From: Tsukamurella sp. PLM1
GTDB lineage: Bacteria; Actinomycetota; Actinomycetes; Mycobacteriales; Mycobacteriaceae
Direction: 5' to 3'
Length of the DNA: 64,000 bases
Assembly (NCBI RefSeq): GCF_023168325.1
Contig: NZ_AP025688.1
Location: 3,038,001-3,102,000 of the forward strand
Position numbers and translations under genes: made by a program
Notes under the pieces: model-generated
Database searches by the model: none
What the model was told of the DNA's origin: nothing
What the model saw: only the letters and a program-made list of their open reading frames with translations
In this document: piece after piece, positions 10,527 through 18,940 of the stretch
Numbering within the stretch: the stretch's first letter is position 1
How the letters are laid out: each line of letters begins with the position of its first letter

Positions 10527-11699
10527 TCAGCGGATGGAGACGGCCACGGCGTCGGCGGTCACGGTGATCGTGCCGTAGGCGCTGCCGGTGTCGCTCCCGC
10601 TCACCGGCGCCCCGTCGCGGCCGGTCGCCGTGAATGTCCAGGGCCGGCTGTCCCGGAAGGTCGTGGACCCGTCACGCACGGCCTCGCTGAGGTCGATCCC
10701 GTCCACGGCGGGCGCCGTCCAGGTGTAGGTACCGTTCTCACCCGAGAAGTCCGACTGCGGGCACCCCGACGGGAAGCGGTCCTTCGACGCGGCGCACGCG
10801 GAGTACTTCGCGGCGATCTGCTCGCGCACCGACGACTTCGCAGCGTCGCTCAGGCCGAACTCGACGTTCACCGACGACCCGATCGAGTACGCCGACAGCC
10901 CCTTGATCGATGCCTGCCCCTTGTCGTCACGCGAGCTGTACTTCGACTTCTGCGCCGCGAGGTTCTTGTTGGTCGACCCCAGGTCCAGCGCGCCGGGGAA
11001 CACGTACGCCACGCCCGACGCGGGCAGCGGCTTGCCGAGGATCGTGAGGTACTGCTTGTCGTTCTCGCTCGACAGGTACGGCTTGATCTGCACCGCCGCG
11101 GTCTTGAGCTTCCAGTCGTCGCCCACCTTCTCCAGGTTGAGCTCCTCGTCGTAGGCCACTTCGCCGATGGTGACGGTGAGGTGCACCTGTCCCATGTACC
11201 CTCCCGTCTCGCTGACGATCTTCAGGTCCTTGATCGGCGCCAGATCGCGCTGCTTGCGCAGGATCTCGTCGGTGAGCAGCTCGGTGGAGGCGGGTGCCTC
11301 CTTGCCGTAGCTCAACGCCTTCTTCGCGTCGCCGGCCTGCAGCGCCGCGAAGTACGCCTTGACCGTGGCGCCGGGCGAGCCGGAGTCGCCGGAGCCGCCG
11401 ACGCTCTTGACGAGGGCGATCCCCGCGATCAGCACGATCACCAGGAGCACCGCGGCGCCGCCGATCAGGGCGGGGATCAGCCAGGCCGGGCGCGGCTTCG
11501 TCGGTCCCTGCGGTCCGGGACCGCCGAACGCCGTCTGGGCGGGTCCGCCCGGGTACTGCGGGTACGACGGTGCGCCGTACGACGCCTGCAGGTTCTCGCC
11601 GGACTGCCAGGTGGGACGCACCTGGGTCTCCTGGTGCGGATCCGCCGGGTCCTGGCCGAAGCTGGGCACACCGGGGTTCGAGGGAGGATTCGGGTTCAT
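10527..11699 (-). CDS. Proline-rich single-pass membrane protein with extracellular DUF4878-like region
   Basis: I do not recognise a named family. The 390 residues start with a Pro/Gly/Gln-rich cytoplasmic tail ([18 protein letters not shown]). One transmembrane helix follows (about residues 73-96, [21 protein letters not shown]). An NTF2/lumazine-binding-like domain comes next, beginning [20 protein letters not shown] and including [18 protein letters not shown]. The C-terminal half is rich in beta strands and holds a pair of Cys residues (YSACAASK and SGCPQSD). The layout resembles exported mycobacterial proteins of the DUF4878 type. I chose the ATG at 11699; an upstream in-frame extension would run into pfkA. 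It lies 35 bp upstream of gatB. Confidence 0.7.
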   Translation of the reverse strand: MNPNPPSNPGVPSFGQDPADPHQETQVRPTWQSGENLQASYGAPSYPQYPGGPAQTAFGGPGPQGPTKPRPAWLIPALIGGAAVLLVIVLIAGIALVKSVGGSGDSGSPGATVKAYFAALQAGDAKKALSYGKEAPASTELLTDEILRKQRDLAPIKDLKIVSETGGYMGQVHLTVTIGEVAYDEELNLEKVGDDWKLKTAAVQIKPYLSSENDKQYLTILGKPLPASGVAYVFPGALDLGSTNKNLAAQKSKYSSRDDKGQASIKGLSAYSIGSSVNVEFGLSDAAKSSVREQIAAKYSACAASKDRFPSGCPQSDFSGENGTYTWTAPAVDGIDLSEAVRDGSTTFRDSRPWTFTATGRDGAPVSGSDTGSAYGTITVTADAVAVSIR

Positions 11700-11790
11700 G
11701 GCGACAGCATCGCCGCGGCCGCTTAAGGGACGCTTCACGACGGCTGGTCCGTCGGGCGGCGCACCGTCGAACCCGACGGGCCGGCACCGA

Positions 11791-12828
11791 TCAGCCGAAG
11801 AATTCGGCGGCGTCGTCGTAGCGTTCCCGTGGGACGCGTTTGAGCTGTTTGACGGCCTCGGCGAGGGGGACCAGGCCGATGCCGGTGCCGCGTAGGGAGA
11901 CCATCTGGCCGACCTTGCCGGCGTGCGCGGCGTCGGCGGCGTTGACGCCGTAGCGGGTGGCCAGTACCCGGTCGGCGGGGGTGGGGGTGCCGCCGCGCTG
12001 GACGTGGCCGAGGACGGTGGTGCGGACCTCCTTGTTGATCCGCTTCTCGATCTCCACACCCAGTTGGTGCGCGACGCCGGTGAACCGTTCGTGACCGAAC
12101 TCGTCGGTGCCGCCCACCCGCAGCTCCATGGTGCCCTCGGCGGGTTTCGCGCCCTCGGCGACGACCACGATGAAACTCGAGTGCCCGCGCTGGAAACGGC
12201 GCTTGATCAGCCGGCACACCTGCTCGACGTCGAACGGGACCTCGGGGATGAGCACCATGTGCGCACCCGACGCGAGCCCGGAGTTCAGCGCGATCCAGCC
12301 CGCGTGCCGGCCCATGACCTCCACCAGCATCACCCGCTGGTGCGACTCCGCGGTCGAGTGCAGCCGGTCGATGGCGTCGGTCGCGATGGTCAGCGCGGTG
12401 TCGAAACCGAAGGTGACGTCGGTGCAGTCGATGTCGTTGTCGATGGTCTTCGGCACCCCCACCACCGGGACGCCCTCGTCGGCGAGCCAGGACGCGGCGG
12501 TCAGGGTGCCCTCGCCGCCGATGGGGATCAGGACGTCGATGCCGTTGTCGTCGAGGGTCTGCTTGATCCGGTCCAGGCCGGCGCGCAGCACATCCGGGTG
12601 GGTGCGGGCGGTGCCCAGCATCGTGCCGCCCTTGGTGAGCAGGCGATCGTTGCGGTCGTCGTTGGACAGTTGCACCCGCCGGTCCTCGAGCAGCCCACGC
12701 CAGCCGTCCTGAAAACCCACCACCGCCGACCCGTACCGGGAATCACTCGTCCGCACCACCGCGCGGATCACCGCGTTCAGGCCCGGGCAGTCGCCGCCGC
12801 CGGTGAGGACTCCGATTCGCAGACTCAT
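11791..12828 (-). CDS. pfkA: 6-phosphofructokinase
   Basis: PfkA phosphorylates fructose 6-phosphate in glycolysis. The 345 residues match the actinobacterial type closely: [20 protein letters not shown] at the N-terminus, [16 protein letters not shown] in the nucleotide site, [12 protein letters not shown] with the catalytic Asp, and [19 protein letters not shown]. The C-terminus [10 protein letters not shown] is characteristic of mycobacterial PfkA. The Gly in GGEGT favours ATP rather than pyrophosphate as donor. I chose the ATG at 12828; CAAGAT ends 7 nt upstream, consistent with leaderless translation. An ATG two codons earlier (12834) is possible. The frame is intact. Confidence 0.93.
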   Translation of the reverse strand: MSLRIGVLTGGGDCPGLNAVIRAVVRTSDSRYGSAVVGFQDGWRGLLEDRRVQLSNDDRNDRLLTKGGTMLGTARTHPDVLRAGLDRIKQTLDDNGIDVLIPIGGEGTLTAASWLADEGVPVVGVPKTIDNDIDCTDVTFGFDTALTIATDAIDRLHSTAESHQRVMLVEVMGRHAGWIALNSGLASGAHMVLIPEVPFDVEQVCRLIKRRFQRGHSSFIVVVAEGAKPAEGTMELRVGGTDEFGHERFTGVAHQLGVEIEKRINKEVRTTVLGHVQRGGTPTPADRVLATRYGVNAADAAHAGKVGQMVSLRGTGIGLVPLAEAVKQLKRVPRERYDDAAEFFG

Positions 12829-12891
12829 GCCCATGATCTTGCCGCGCCCGACCCAACCTGTCATGACAACCCGCGAGTAGCTGCGACGTGT

Positions 12892-13548
12892 TCACCCTGG
12901 CGTCACGACACCGGTCTCGTACGCATACACCACTGCCTGGGCGCGATCACGCAGATGCAGCTTCTGCAGGACCTTGCTGACGTGGGTCTTCACGGTCTGG
13001 TCGGAGACGAAGAGAGCCGCCGCGATCTCGGCGTTGGAGCGTCCGGCGGCGACGGCCTCCAGCACCTCCCGCTCGCGGGGCGTCAGGGTCCCGAGCTCGG
13101 GCGGCGCGGTCCGACGGTGCGCGCGGGCCGCGGTGACCTCCGCGATCATCCGCCGGGTGACCGACGGCGCGAGCAAGGACTGCCCCTCGTGGACGACGCG
13201 GACCGCGCGCACGAGCTCCTCCGCGGGCGCGTCCTTGAGCATGAAGCCGGACGCCCCGACGCGCAGCGCCTCGTACACGTAGTCGTCGATGTCGAACGTG
13301 GTGAGCATGAGCACGCGGACGTCGTGGTGGCGGCGCAGGATCTCCTCCGTCGCCTGCAGCCCGTTCATCTCGGGCATCCGCACGTCCATGAGCACCACGT
13401 CGGGCTGCAGGCGCGCGACCTCGGCGACCGCCGCCTTGCCGTCGGGCGCGTCGCCGATCACGGAGATGTCCGGCTGCGCGCCGAGCAGGGCGCCGAAGCC
13501 CTGCCGAACCATGGCCTGATCGTCGGCGATGAACACGGTGATGGGCAC
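12892..13548 (-). CDS. NarL/LuxR-type response regulator
   Basis: This 218-residue protein has an N-terminal receiver domain with IADDQAMVRQGF and the phospho-acceptor Asp55 in VVLMDVRMP, Thr in MLTTFD and Lys in FMLKDAP. A LuxR-type helix-turn-helix occupies about residues 148-210 (LTPREREVLEAVAAGRSNAE, then QTVKTHVSKVL). The partner histidine kinase ends 9 bp upstream on the same strand. It is intact and complete. The signal and target genes are unknown. The pair is inserted between pfkA and the phospholipase gene. Confidence 0.93.
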   Translation of the reverse strand: MPITVFIADDQAMVRQGFGALLGAQPDISVIGDAPDGKAAVAEVARLQPDVVLMDVRMPEMNGLQATEEILRRHHDVRVLMLTTFDIDDYVYEALRVGASGFMLKDAPAEELVRAVRVVHEGQSLLAPSVTRRMIAEVTAARAHRRTAPPELGTLTPREREVLEAVAAGRSNAEIAAALFVSDQTVKTHVSKVLQKLHLRDRAQAVVYAYETGVVTPG

Positions 13549-13557
13549 GGTCCCAGC

Positions 13558-14831
13558 CTATGCGGTGGCACCGTCGGGCCGGGCCGGGAGCGACGCGCGC
13601 ACCGCGAACCCGCCACCCGGCGTCGGCGTGGCCGCGAGCGACCCGCCGACGGTGCGCGCCCGCTCCGCCATGCCGGGAATGCCCTGCCCCAGCCCCGGCC
13701 CGCCGAGGTCGGCGTCGGAGGTGCGCGGGCCGTTCTCGATGCTCAGGTTGAGCGTCCCGCCGTCCAGCGTGAGGGCGACGGTGATGCCCGCTCCCTGCGC
13801 GTGCCGGGTCGCGTTCGCGATGGACTCCTGGACGATGCGGTACGCGACGAGGGCGGTGGACTCGCCGATCGCCGACGGGTCCGGCAGCGGCAGGTACTCG
13901 ACGACGACGCCGGCGGCGCGGGCGCCGTCGATCAGCTCGTCGACGCCGCCGAGGCCGGGCGCGGGCGCGAGCTCGGCGGACGCGTTGTCGAGGCGGAGGA
14001 CCCCGAGCAGCGCGCGGACCTCGTTGAGGGCCTCGCGGGCCGAGGCGGCGATCCCGTCGAATTCGACGCGGGCGCGCTCGGAGACGTCGGGCACCCGGTA
14101 CTGCGCCGTCTGCGCCTGGACCACCACCAGCGACATCCGGTGCGCGACGATGTCGTGCAGGTCGCGGGCGATGCGGGTGCGCTCCTCGAGGATCGCGCGG
14201 CGGCCGCGTTCGAGCTCGCTGACCTCGGTCTGCTCCTCGAGCCGGGTGCGGGACTGCAGCGCCAGCCGGAGCAGCAGGATGATCACGAGCGAGACCATGA
14301 TCCCCGCGACCCACCCGCCGCCGGTCCCCGGCTGTGCGTTGACGAAGAACAGCACCGAGCTCGCGGCAGCCACGGCGATCGCGTCGAGCGGCTTGCTCCG
14401 CAGGAACACCAACCAGCTGGTGATCAGCATCGCCATGATGAGCGAGACCTGCCAGTTCCACTGCCAGTCCTGCTTCGGGGCGAACCACAGCATCGGGAAG
14501 ATCGCGGCGGTCGCGGCCACGATCCCCCACGCGGCCCGGGGTGCGCCCAGGCGATCGCGATGGGCAGCACCGAGAACCCGCTGATGATCGGCAGCACCGC
14601 GGCCGGCACGTGGAACTGCTCGTTCAGGGTCGGCCAGGCGACGGCCCACATGATGAGCGCCACCACCAGGAACAGCCAGTTGATCTTCCGGGACAGGAAG
14701 ACCCCGAGCGGTGTCGCGTGCAGCGCTCCGTCCGGGGCCTGGATGTGCAGGGCGCTCTGCCGGTCCAGGTAGCGGCCGGCGCGCACTGTCGCCCGGGCCG
14801 CGCGCTCGATGCTGCGAGTCGTGTTTCTCAT
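13558..14831 (-). CDS. Sensor histidine kinase, HisKA_3 (DesK/NarL-partner) type; frameshift near 14535
   Basis: About 424 residues after repair. The N-terminal half holds hydrophobic segments at INWLFLVVALIMWAVAWP, VLPIISGFSVLPIAIAWA, WGIVAATAAIFPML, LIMAMLITSWLVFL, and AGIMVSLVIILLLRLAL. The dimerisation/phospho-acceptor box follows: RIARDLHDIVAHRMSLVVVQ, with the His in DLHD. The ATPase domain ends with GPGLGQGIPGMAERA. One base is lost at AIAWA|PRAAWG. The ATG at 14831 lies 7 nt after TACGGT, another leaderless arrangement. The response regulator starts 9 bp after its stop. The stimulus cannot be read from the sequence. Confidence 0.88.
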
Positions 14832-14942
14832 GCCCCGAACCGTAGGGGTGAGCCGCGCGCGGTGTCCTCATACTTCCGGGTGATATCGGACCACTCGCGC
14901 AGCCGATCCGGTGCCGCGGCCGCGGGCGGCACCGTCGCCGGT

Positions 14943-15511
14943 ATGACTCGCATGATCGCCGCCGCGGCCGTCCTGGCCGTGCCCCTGTCCCTCGGCATTC
15001 CCTTCACCACCGCGATCCCCACCGCTTCCGCGGCCGCTCCGGTCGAGGACGCCTCGACCGCCGCCGCCGTGCGCGCCGTCAGCGACCCGTCCGTGGCCGC
15101 CGCGGCGCAGGTGCGCGCGCTGCCCGCCGGCTTCGGCTACCGCGCGGCCGAGGGGCCGGGATACGCGGTGAACCCGCACGGGGAGTGCTCGAGCGTCCTT
15201 CGCCTGCCCGCCGGGTTCACCCCCGCCTGCCGGGCGCACGACCTGGGCTACGACCTGCTCCGGCACGCCGACCGGCTCGGCCGGCCCCTCGGCGGCTGGG
15301 CCCGGAGACTCCTCGACGACGCGTTCGCCGATCGGCTCGCGGCCTCCTGCGCCGCCCAGCCCCTCGAGTCGCGGCGCAGTTGCGGCGAGATCGCCGGGAT
15401 CACCGTGCTCGCGGTGCGCGCCAACACCTGGCGCCAGCACGACGGTCCGCCGCGGGCCGAGTCCGTCGCCGAGCTCGCCGCCGATTGGCTCACCGCCGGG
15501 GCCGGCTGTGA
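14943..15511 (+). CDS. Secreted prokaryotic phospholipase A2; probable frameshift near 15500
   Basis: Residues 1-32 are a signal peptide (MTRMIAAAAVLAVPLSLGIP, cleavage near TASAAA). The mature protein carries the prokaryotic PLA2 signature: HGECSSVLRLPAGFTPACRA with HDLGYD, where His-Asp is the catalytic pair, and further Cys residues (LAASCAAQP, SRRSCGE) for disulfides. As written, the frame runs past its expected end to 15839. Adding one base in the GGGG run near 15500 ends the protein at TGA 15509-15511, which overlaps the GTG of the next gene (15508). That gives 189 residues, a normal length. The product would hydrolyse phospholipids outside the cell. It is divergent from the two-component system. 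Confidence 0.75.
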
Positions 15512-15834
15512 TCACGCGGCCGGCGCCCGGGGTGCTCACCGGTTACGCCGTGGGAGCGGCGGTCGCGCTGTTCCCGAATCAATTGCCGCGCAGCGCTGCC
15601 GTCGCCGCCGCGGTGGCCCTGCTGTTCGGCCTCGTGGGCGCGCTAATCGGACGCGCGGTGGCCCGGCGCCGCGGCGTGGCGCCCTCGTACCGGTGCGCGC
15701 TGTACGTGCTGCCGGCAGCGCTGGTCGGATGGTTGCTGTGGCAGAACCACCTTCGCGCCGCCGCGGGCGTCACCGAGGTGGGTGTCGTGGAGTTCACCGC
15801 GCTCGCCGCGGTGCTCGGCGCCGCGCCGTTCGCC

Positions 15835-15840
15835 TCTAGT
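15835..15840. repeat. Target-site duplication, left copy
   Basis: TCTAGT directly precedes the left end of the IS and is repeated at 16916-16921. It fits the NCTAGN target preferred by IS481-type elements. Confidence 0.9.
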
Positions 15841-15865
15841 TGTACCCGGCCACCACGTTGGTAGC
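15841..15865 (+). repeat. IS terminal inverted repeat, left
   Basis: It begins TGTACCCGGCCACCACG and ends TTGGTAGC. It matches the reverse complement of 16891-16915 except at two central bases. Confidence 0.9.
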
Positions 15866-15886
15866 GGCGTGGCTGGTTGAACGAGG

Positions 15887-15943
15887 GAGAACCTCCGAGT
15901 GGGATGTGGCTTGTCTAAGGCCCACACCAACTCGGAGGTTCTC
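15887..15943 (+). promoter_or_regulatory. Inverted repeat enclosing the transposase ribosome-binding site
   Basis: GAGAACCTCCGAGT (15887-15900) is the exact reverse complement of ACTCGGAGGTTCTC (15930-15943), which contains the GGAGG of the transposase gene and ends at its GTG (15944). In RNA that starts outside the element the two arms would pair and hide the ribosome-binding site. A transcript starting between the arms would escape. The regulatory meaning is inferred. Confidence 0.6.
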
Positions 15944-16903
15944 GTGTCCCACGGTAGTGCCCGGCTGACCGTTCATGGTCGGCGGCTGATCATCAAGCGG
16001 CATCAGGCCGGCTGGCGTCAAGCCCATATCGCGGCGGCGATGGGCGTGTCCCGCAAGTGCGTCAAGACCTGGATCGACCGCCACGCCGCTGAAGGCGACG
16101 CGGGTCTTGTCACGCGGTCCTCGCGGCCACACACGATGCCGACCAAGACCAGCGACGAGGTCGAGCAGAATGTTCTCCGAGCGCGTGCCGAACATCGGGA
16201 CGGCCCGGATGTCCTCGGCCCGAAGGTCGGGGTGCCCGCGAGGACCGTCTCTCGGATCCTGCGGCGGCACAAGGTGCCGTACTTGCGGGAGTGTGATCCG
16301 ATCACCGGCGACGTGATCCGCTCGTCCAAACAGACAGCCAAGCGGTATGAGCGTTGCCGTCCAGGCGAACTCGTGCACATGGATGTCAAGAAGCTCGGCC
16401 GGATCCCTGATGGTGGAGGGTGGCGGGCGCACGGCCGCGGCAGCATCGCCCGCGACCGGAAGGTCAAGCTCGGCTACGACTACATCCACTCCGTCGTCGA
16501 CGATCACTCCCGCCTGGCCTACAGCGAGGTCCTGCCCGACGAGAAGGGCATCACCTGCGCGGCGTTCCTCGAACGAGCCATCGCCTACTTCGCTGCGCAC
16601 GGCATCACCCGAATCGAGCGGCTGATGACCGACAACGCCTGGGCCTACCGGTACTCACTGCGCGCTGTCTGCGCCCGGCACGACATCAAGCAGAAGTTCA
16701 TCAAACCCCACTGCCCGTGGCAGAACGGCAAGGTCGAGCGGTTCAACCGGACTTTGGCGACCGAGTGGGCCTATCGCCGCGTCTACCTCAGCGGCGATGC
16801 CCGCACCTCAGCCCTTGCACCGTGGTTGACCTTCTACAACACTGAACGCCGTCACAGCGCACTCGGAGGCCACCCGCCGACCAGCCGCCTGCTACCAACG
16901 TGA
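15944..16903 (+). CDS. IS481-family transposase
   Basis: This 319-residue DDE transposase is intact. Residues 1-60 contain helix-turn-helix motifs (IIKRHQAGWRQAHIAAAMGV, then SRKCVKTWIDRH). The catalytic core has Asp in ELVHMDVKKLG, Asp in LMTDNAWAYRYS and Glu in NGKVERFNRTLATEW, and ends with the family motif YNTERRHSALGGHPPTSRL. I chose the GTG at 15944 because CGGAGG lies 7 nt upstream; an in-frame start at 15899 has no ribosome-binding site. The protein cuts and joins the ends of this element. Confidence 0.95.
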   Translation: MSHGSARLTVHGRRLIIKRHQAGWRQAHIAAAMGVSRKCVKTWIDRHAAEGDAGLVTRSSRPHTMPTKTSDEVEQNVLRARAEHRDGPDVLGPKVGVPARTVSRILRRHKVPYLRECDPITGDVIRSSKQTAKRYERCRPGELVHMDVKKLGRIPDGGGWRAHGRGSIARDRKVKLGYDYIHSVVDDHSRLAYSEVLPDEKGITCAAFLERAIAYFAAHGITRIERLMTDNAWAYRYSLRAVCARHDIKQKFIKPHCPWQNGKVERFNRTLATEWAYRRVYLSGDARTSALAPWLTFYNTERRHSALGGHPPTSRLLPT

Positions 16904-16915
16904 CGGCCGGGTACA
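16891..16915 (-). repeat. IS terminal inverted repeat, right
   Basis: It reads GCTACCAACG...GGGTACA on the plus strand and is the inverse of 15841-15865 with two mismatches. Confidence 0.9.
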
Positions 16916-16921
16916 TCTAGT
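16916..16921. repeat. Target-site duplication, right copy
   Basis: TCTAGT directly follows the right end of the IS. Confidence 0.9.
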
Positions 16922-17767
16922 GCCCTGGCCGCCGCCACCGCCGCGGCGTGGCGGCGCGCCAAGGTCGGGCTGCTCGCGGCGACAGTGGCCGTGGCCGGAA
17001 TCGCCTGGCCGGCGGCGGCGTCCGATGCGCCGTCCGCCTCGTACGCGGAACGATTCGCCGCGATCGCCACCGCCACGCCGGGCGTCCGGGTGTACGCCGC
17101 CCTGTCCGACGGTGCCTCTCCCACCGAGCGCGCCGCCGTCGCGGTGGACCGCCTGCTCGCCGCGGGCGGCCCGGCCCGGCGCGCCGTCGTCATCGCGGTC
17201 CCCACCGATCCGGCTGGGTGGACCCGCATTTCGTGCGCGGCGTCGAGGAGACGCTCGGCGGCGACAGCGCGATCGTCGCCGTGCAGTACACGCAGATGCC
17301 GAGCTGGCAGTCGTTCCTGCTGCATCGGGCCGCCGCGGCCGCGGCGGCCCGCGCGCTGATCGACGAACTGCACCGAAGGGCACCGTCGACCCCGGTACGG
17401 CTGTACGGGCAGAGCCTGGGCACCGTGGGGGTCGTGGCGGCCCGGCAGCGGGCCGCCCAGGTGGGGCAGCGGGTCGAGGCTGTCGTGCAGGCGGGCACGC
17501 CCGCCGGCGTCCCGGTGACGGGAGTCGCGCAGCTCAACGCCTCCGACCCCGTGGGGATCTGGTCGCCCCGACTCCTGGTCGCCCCGCCGGACCGGACAGC
17601 CTTGGGCGGGCGGACCACGCCGCGCCCGATGTGGCTCCCGCTGGTCTCCTTCGTGCAGGCCACCGTCGACCTGCTGGGCGCGACCGCACCGCCGCCCGGG
17701 CTGGGCCACCGCTACGACGAGCGCCGGGCTCCGCCCTCGTCTCCGACCTCACCGCCCCCGCCCCCAC

Positions 17768-17843
17768 CCTGACTTAACAGCGTTAGCACAGACCACGTCC
17801 TGGGGAAACGCCTGCATCTACTGCTTGCTACTCACCGGTAACC
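17768..17843 (+). repeat. 76-bp inverted repeat, left copy, flanking the DUF559-type gene
   Basis: This copy pairs with 18781-18856. By eye 65 of 76 positions agree, with no gap. Identical blocks are CCTGACTTAACAGCGTTAG (19 bp), CCTGGGGAAACGCCTGCAT (19 bp) and CTGCTTGCTACTC (13 bp); a 12-bp stretch between the first two blocks has diverged. The outer edge overlaps the stop of the hydrolase gene. Confidence 0.9.
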
Positions 17844-17878
17844 AGGCGAGGGAACCGGCGACATCACTCGCGCGTCCA

Positions 17879-18796
17879 ATGGGTATGGGGGCGCACGAGC
17901 ACGAGGTCCGGGTTTCGAGCGAGCTGGTCGCCGAGGTGGGGAGGTATGCGGCGGAGAAGGACTACCGCTGCGTGACTCCGGGGATCCGCGCGCGCCGGAA
18001 CGGGCGCTCGACTTTGGCGGAGTTGGCGACCGCGATGGTGCGGCTGTACCCGGGCCACGCCCTCTGCGGCTGGAGCGCGGCGCGACTGCACCTGCACATG
18101 ATGGCGCAGTCGCGGAACTCGGTCGAGATCATGGGGCCCAAGCAGATCCGGCGCCGCGGCGTGATCAGCAGAACCGCTCAGCTCGATCCGTCCGACGTGG
18201 TGGTGCGGTACGGATTGCCGTGCACCTCGCCGCTGCGGACCGCGATGGACCTCCTGCGGTACGTCCCCGGCGACGAGGCCATCGCCGCGGCCGACCAGTG
18301 CCTGCGCGTGCACGGCAGGCCGGCCACGGCGCACCGTCCGGCGTGGGTCACGCGGCCGCCGATGGCGACGCTCGCGCGGATCGAGGCCGAACTGGAGCGC
18401 CGTGAGTGGTGGCGCGGCGCGCGGATCCGCGAGGTGCTCATGGAGGCCGACGGCCGCGCGCAGTCGCCGTGGGAGACCTTCTCCCGCTTGAAACTCCATC
18501 GAGCGGGGCTGACCACCATGATTCCCCAGGTACCGGTGCTGGACGGCGAATACTTCCTCGATCTCGCGGACGAGACGCACAAGGTCGCGGTCGAGTACGA
18601 CGGAGCGCACCACCGCGAGGGCAAGCAGCACGCGGCCGATGTCGAGCGGTGGAACGTGCTCGAGAACGACCTCGGATGGAACCTCATCATCGTGACCGCC
18701 GGCCCGCTGGTGAACCGCGGCGACATCCTGCTGCGCCGGGTCCGCAAGGCGCTGAGTGAGCACGACTTCGACGCCACCTCGGCTACCAGCGAGTAG
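17879..18796 (+). CDS. DUF559/VSR-like endonuclease-fold protein with AbiEi-like N-terminus
   Basis: This 305-residue protein resembles a common actinobacterial family. The N-terminal part (about 10-130) looks like the AbiEi antitoxin C-domain arrangement (TLAELATAMVRLYPGHALCG with WSAARL, then LPCTSPLRTAMDLLR). The C-terminal part (about 195-300) looks like DUF559, a restriction-endonuclease-like fold: SPWETFSRLKLHRAGL, YFLDLADE, VAVEYDGAHHREGK with the Glu and Asp, RWNVLENDLGWNLIIV. No partner AbiEii toxin is nearby. A 76-bp inverted repeat brackets the gene and includes its stop codon. The ATG at 17879 is the best start; a TTG at 17825 would extend it into the repeat. It may be mobile DNA, a defence gene or a nickase-like repair protein; the function is not known. 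Confidence 0.75.
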   Translation: MGMGAHEHEVRVSSELVAEVGRYAAEKDYRCVTPGIRARRNGRSTLAELATAMVRLYPGHALCGWSAARLHLHMMAQSRNSVEIMGPKQIRRRGVISRTAQLDPSDVVVRYGLPCTSPLRTAMDLLRYVPGDEAIAAADQCLRVHGRPATAHRPAWVTRPPMATLARIEAELERREWWRGARIREVLMEADGRAQSPWETFSRLKLHRAGLTTMIPQVPVLDGEYFLDLADETHKVAVEYDGAHHREGKQHAADVERWNVLENDLGWNLIIVTAGPLVNRGDILLRRVRKALSEHDFDATSATSE

Positions 18797-18856
18797 CAAG
18801 CAGCGGATGCAGGCGTTTCCCCAGGAAGCTGCCTGGACTAACGCTGTTAAGTCAGG
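18781..18856 (-). repeat. 76-bp inverted repeat, right copy
   Basis: This is the reverse complement of 17768-17843 at 65 of 76 positions. Its inner edge covers the last codons and the TAG stop of the DUF559-type gene. Outside it, GGGGCGG-rich sequence (18859-18885) still resembles the inverse of the left flank, so the repeat may be longer than 76 bp. Confidence 0.9.
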
Positions 18857-18907
18857 ACCGGGGCGGCGGGGTGAGGAGCGGCGGGGATTGCCCGCGGCCA
18901 ATTAACC

Positions 18908-18922
18908 GGATACTGTATGTCT
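18908..18922. promoter_or_regulatory. Candidate Rrf2 operator upstream of the rrf2-type gene
   Basis: GGATACTGTATGTCT lies 18 nt before the start and covers a TACTGT -10-like box (18911-18916). It matches GGATATTGAATGTCC, the reverse complement of 19456-19470, at 12 of 15 positions. Confidence 0.5.
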
Positions 18923-18940
18923 GGGTTTAAGGAGTGAGAC

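Larger units (their letters stand above)
15841..16915 (+). mobile_element. IS481-family insertion sequence, complete, 1075 bp
   Basis: The element starts TGTACCCGGCC and ends with its inverse. The 25-bp terminal inverted repeats (15841-15865 and 16891-16915) match at 23 positions. It is flanked by a 6-bp duplication, TCTAGT. It holds one DDE transposase gene in an intact frame. Complete ends, a clean duplication and an intact transposase point to a recent insertion. The host gene around it is otherwise readable. Confidence 0.95.
15508..17772 (+). pseudogene. Alpha/beta-hydrolase (PF10081-type) with membrane N-terminus, interrupted by the IS481-family element
   Basis: Joining 15508-15840 to 16922-17772 restores one frame across the junction (PFASSALAAATAAAW), so the IS at 15841-16915 split a working gene. 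The N-terminal part has membrane segments (GVLTGYAVGAAVALFP, AAVALLFGLVGALIG, CALYVLPAALVGWLLW). The C-terminal part has PSWQSFLLHRAAAAAAARAL, the nucleophile Ser in LYGQSLGTVGV, an Asp-containing ASDPVGIWSP and a His in GLGHRY, all typical of PF10081. A second break near 17210 (VPTD|GWVDPHFVRG) needs one extra base and may be a sequence error. The very C-terminus (about 17730-17772) is Pro-rich in this frame but reads SALVSDLTAPAPTLT in the next, so one more slip is possible. It probably had a coupled start with the PLA2 gene. Confidence 0.85.

Noticed and set aside
11923-14772. 949-codon plus-strand open frame opposite pfkA and the two-component system
   Set aside because: It spans three clear minus-strand genes in their antisense frame. 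Length alone is not evidence at this GC content.
14541-15839. The phospholipase frame read through to 15839 as one long protein
   Set aside because: After residue about 185 the translation becomes Arg-rich noise while the hydrolase frame starts at 15508. A missing base at the PLA2 end explains both.
17879-18796. A complete AbiE toxin-antitoxin pair
   Set aside because: Only the AbiEi-like part fused to a DUF559-like domain is present; no AbiEii nucleotidyltransferase gene lies nearby.
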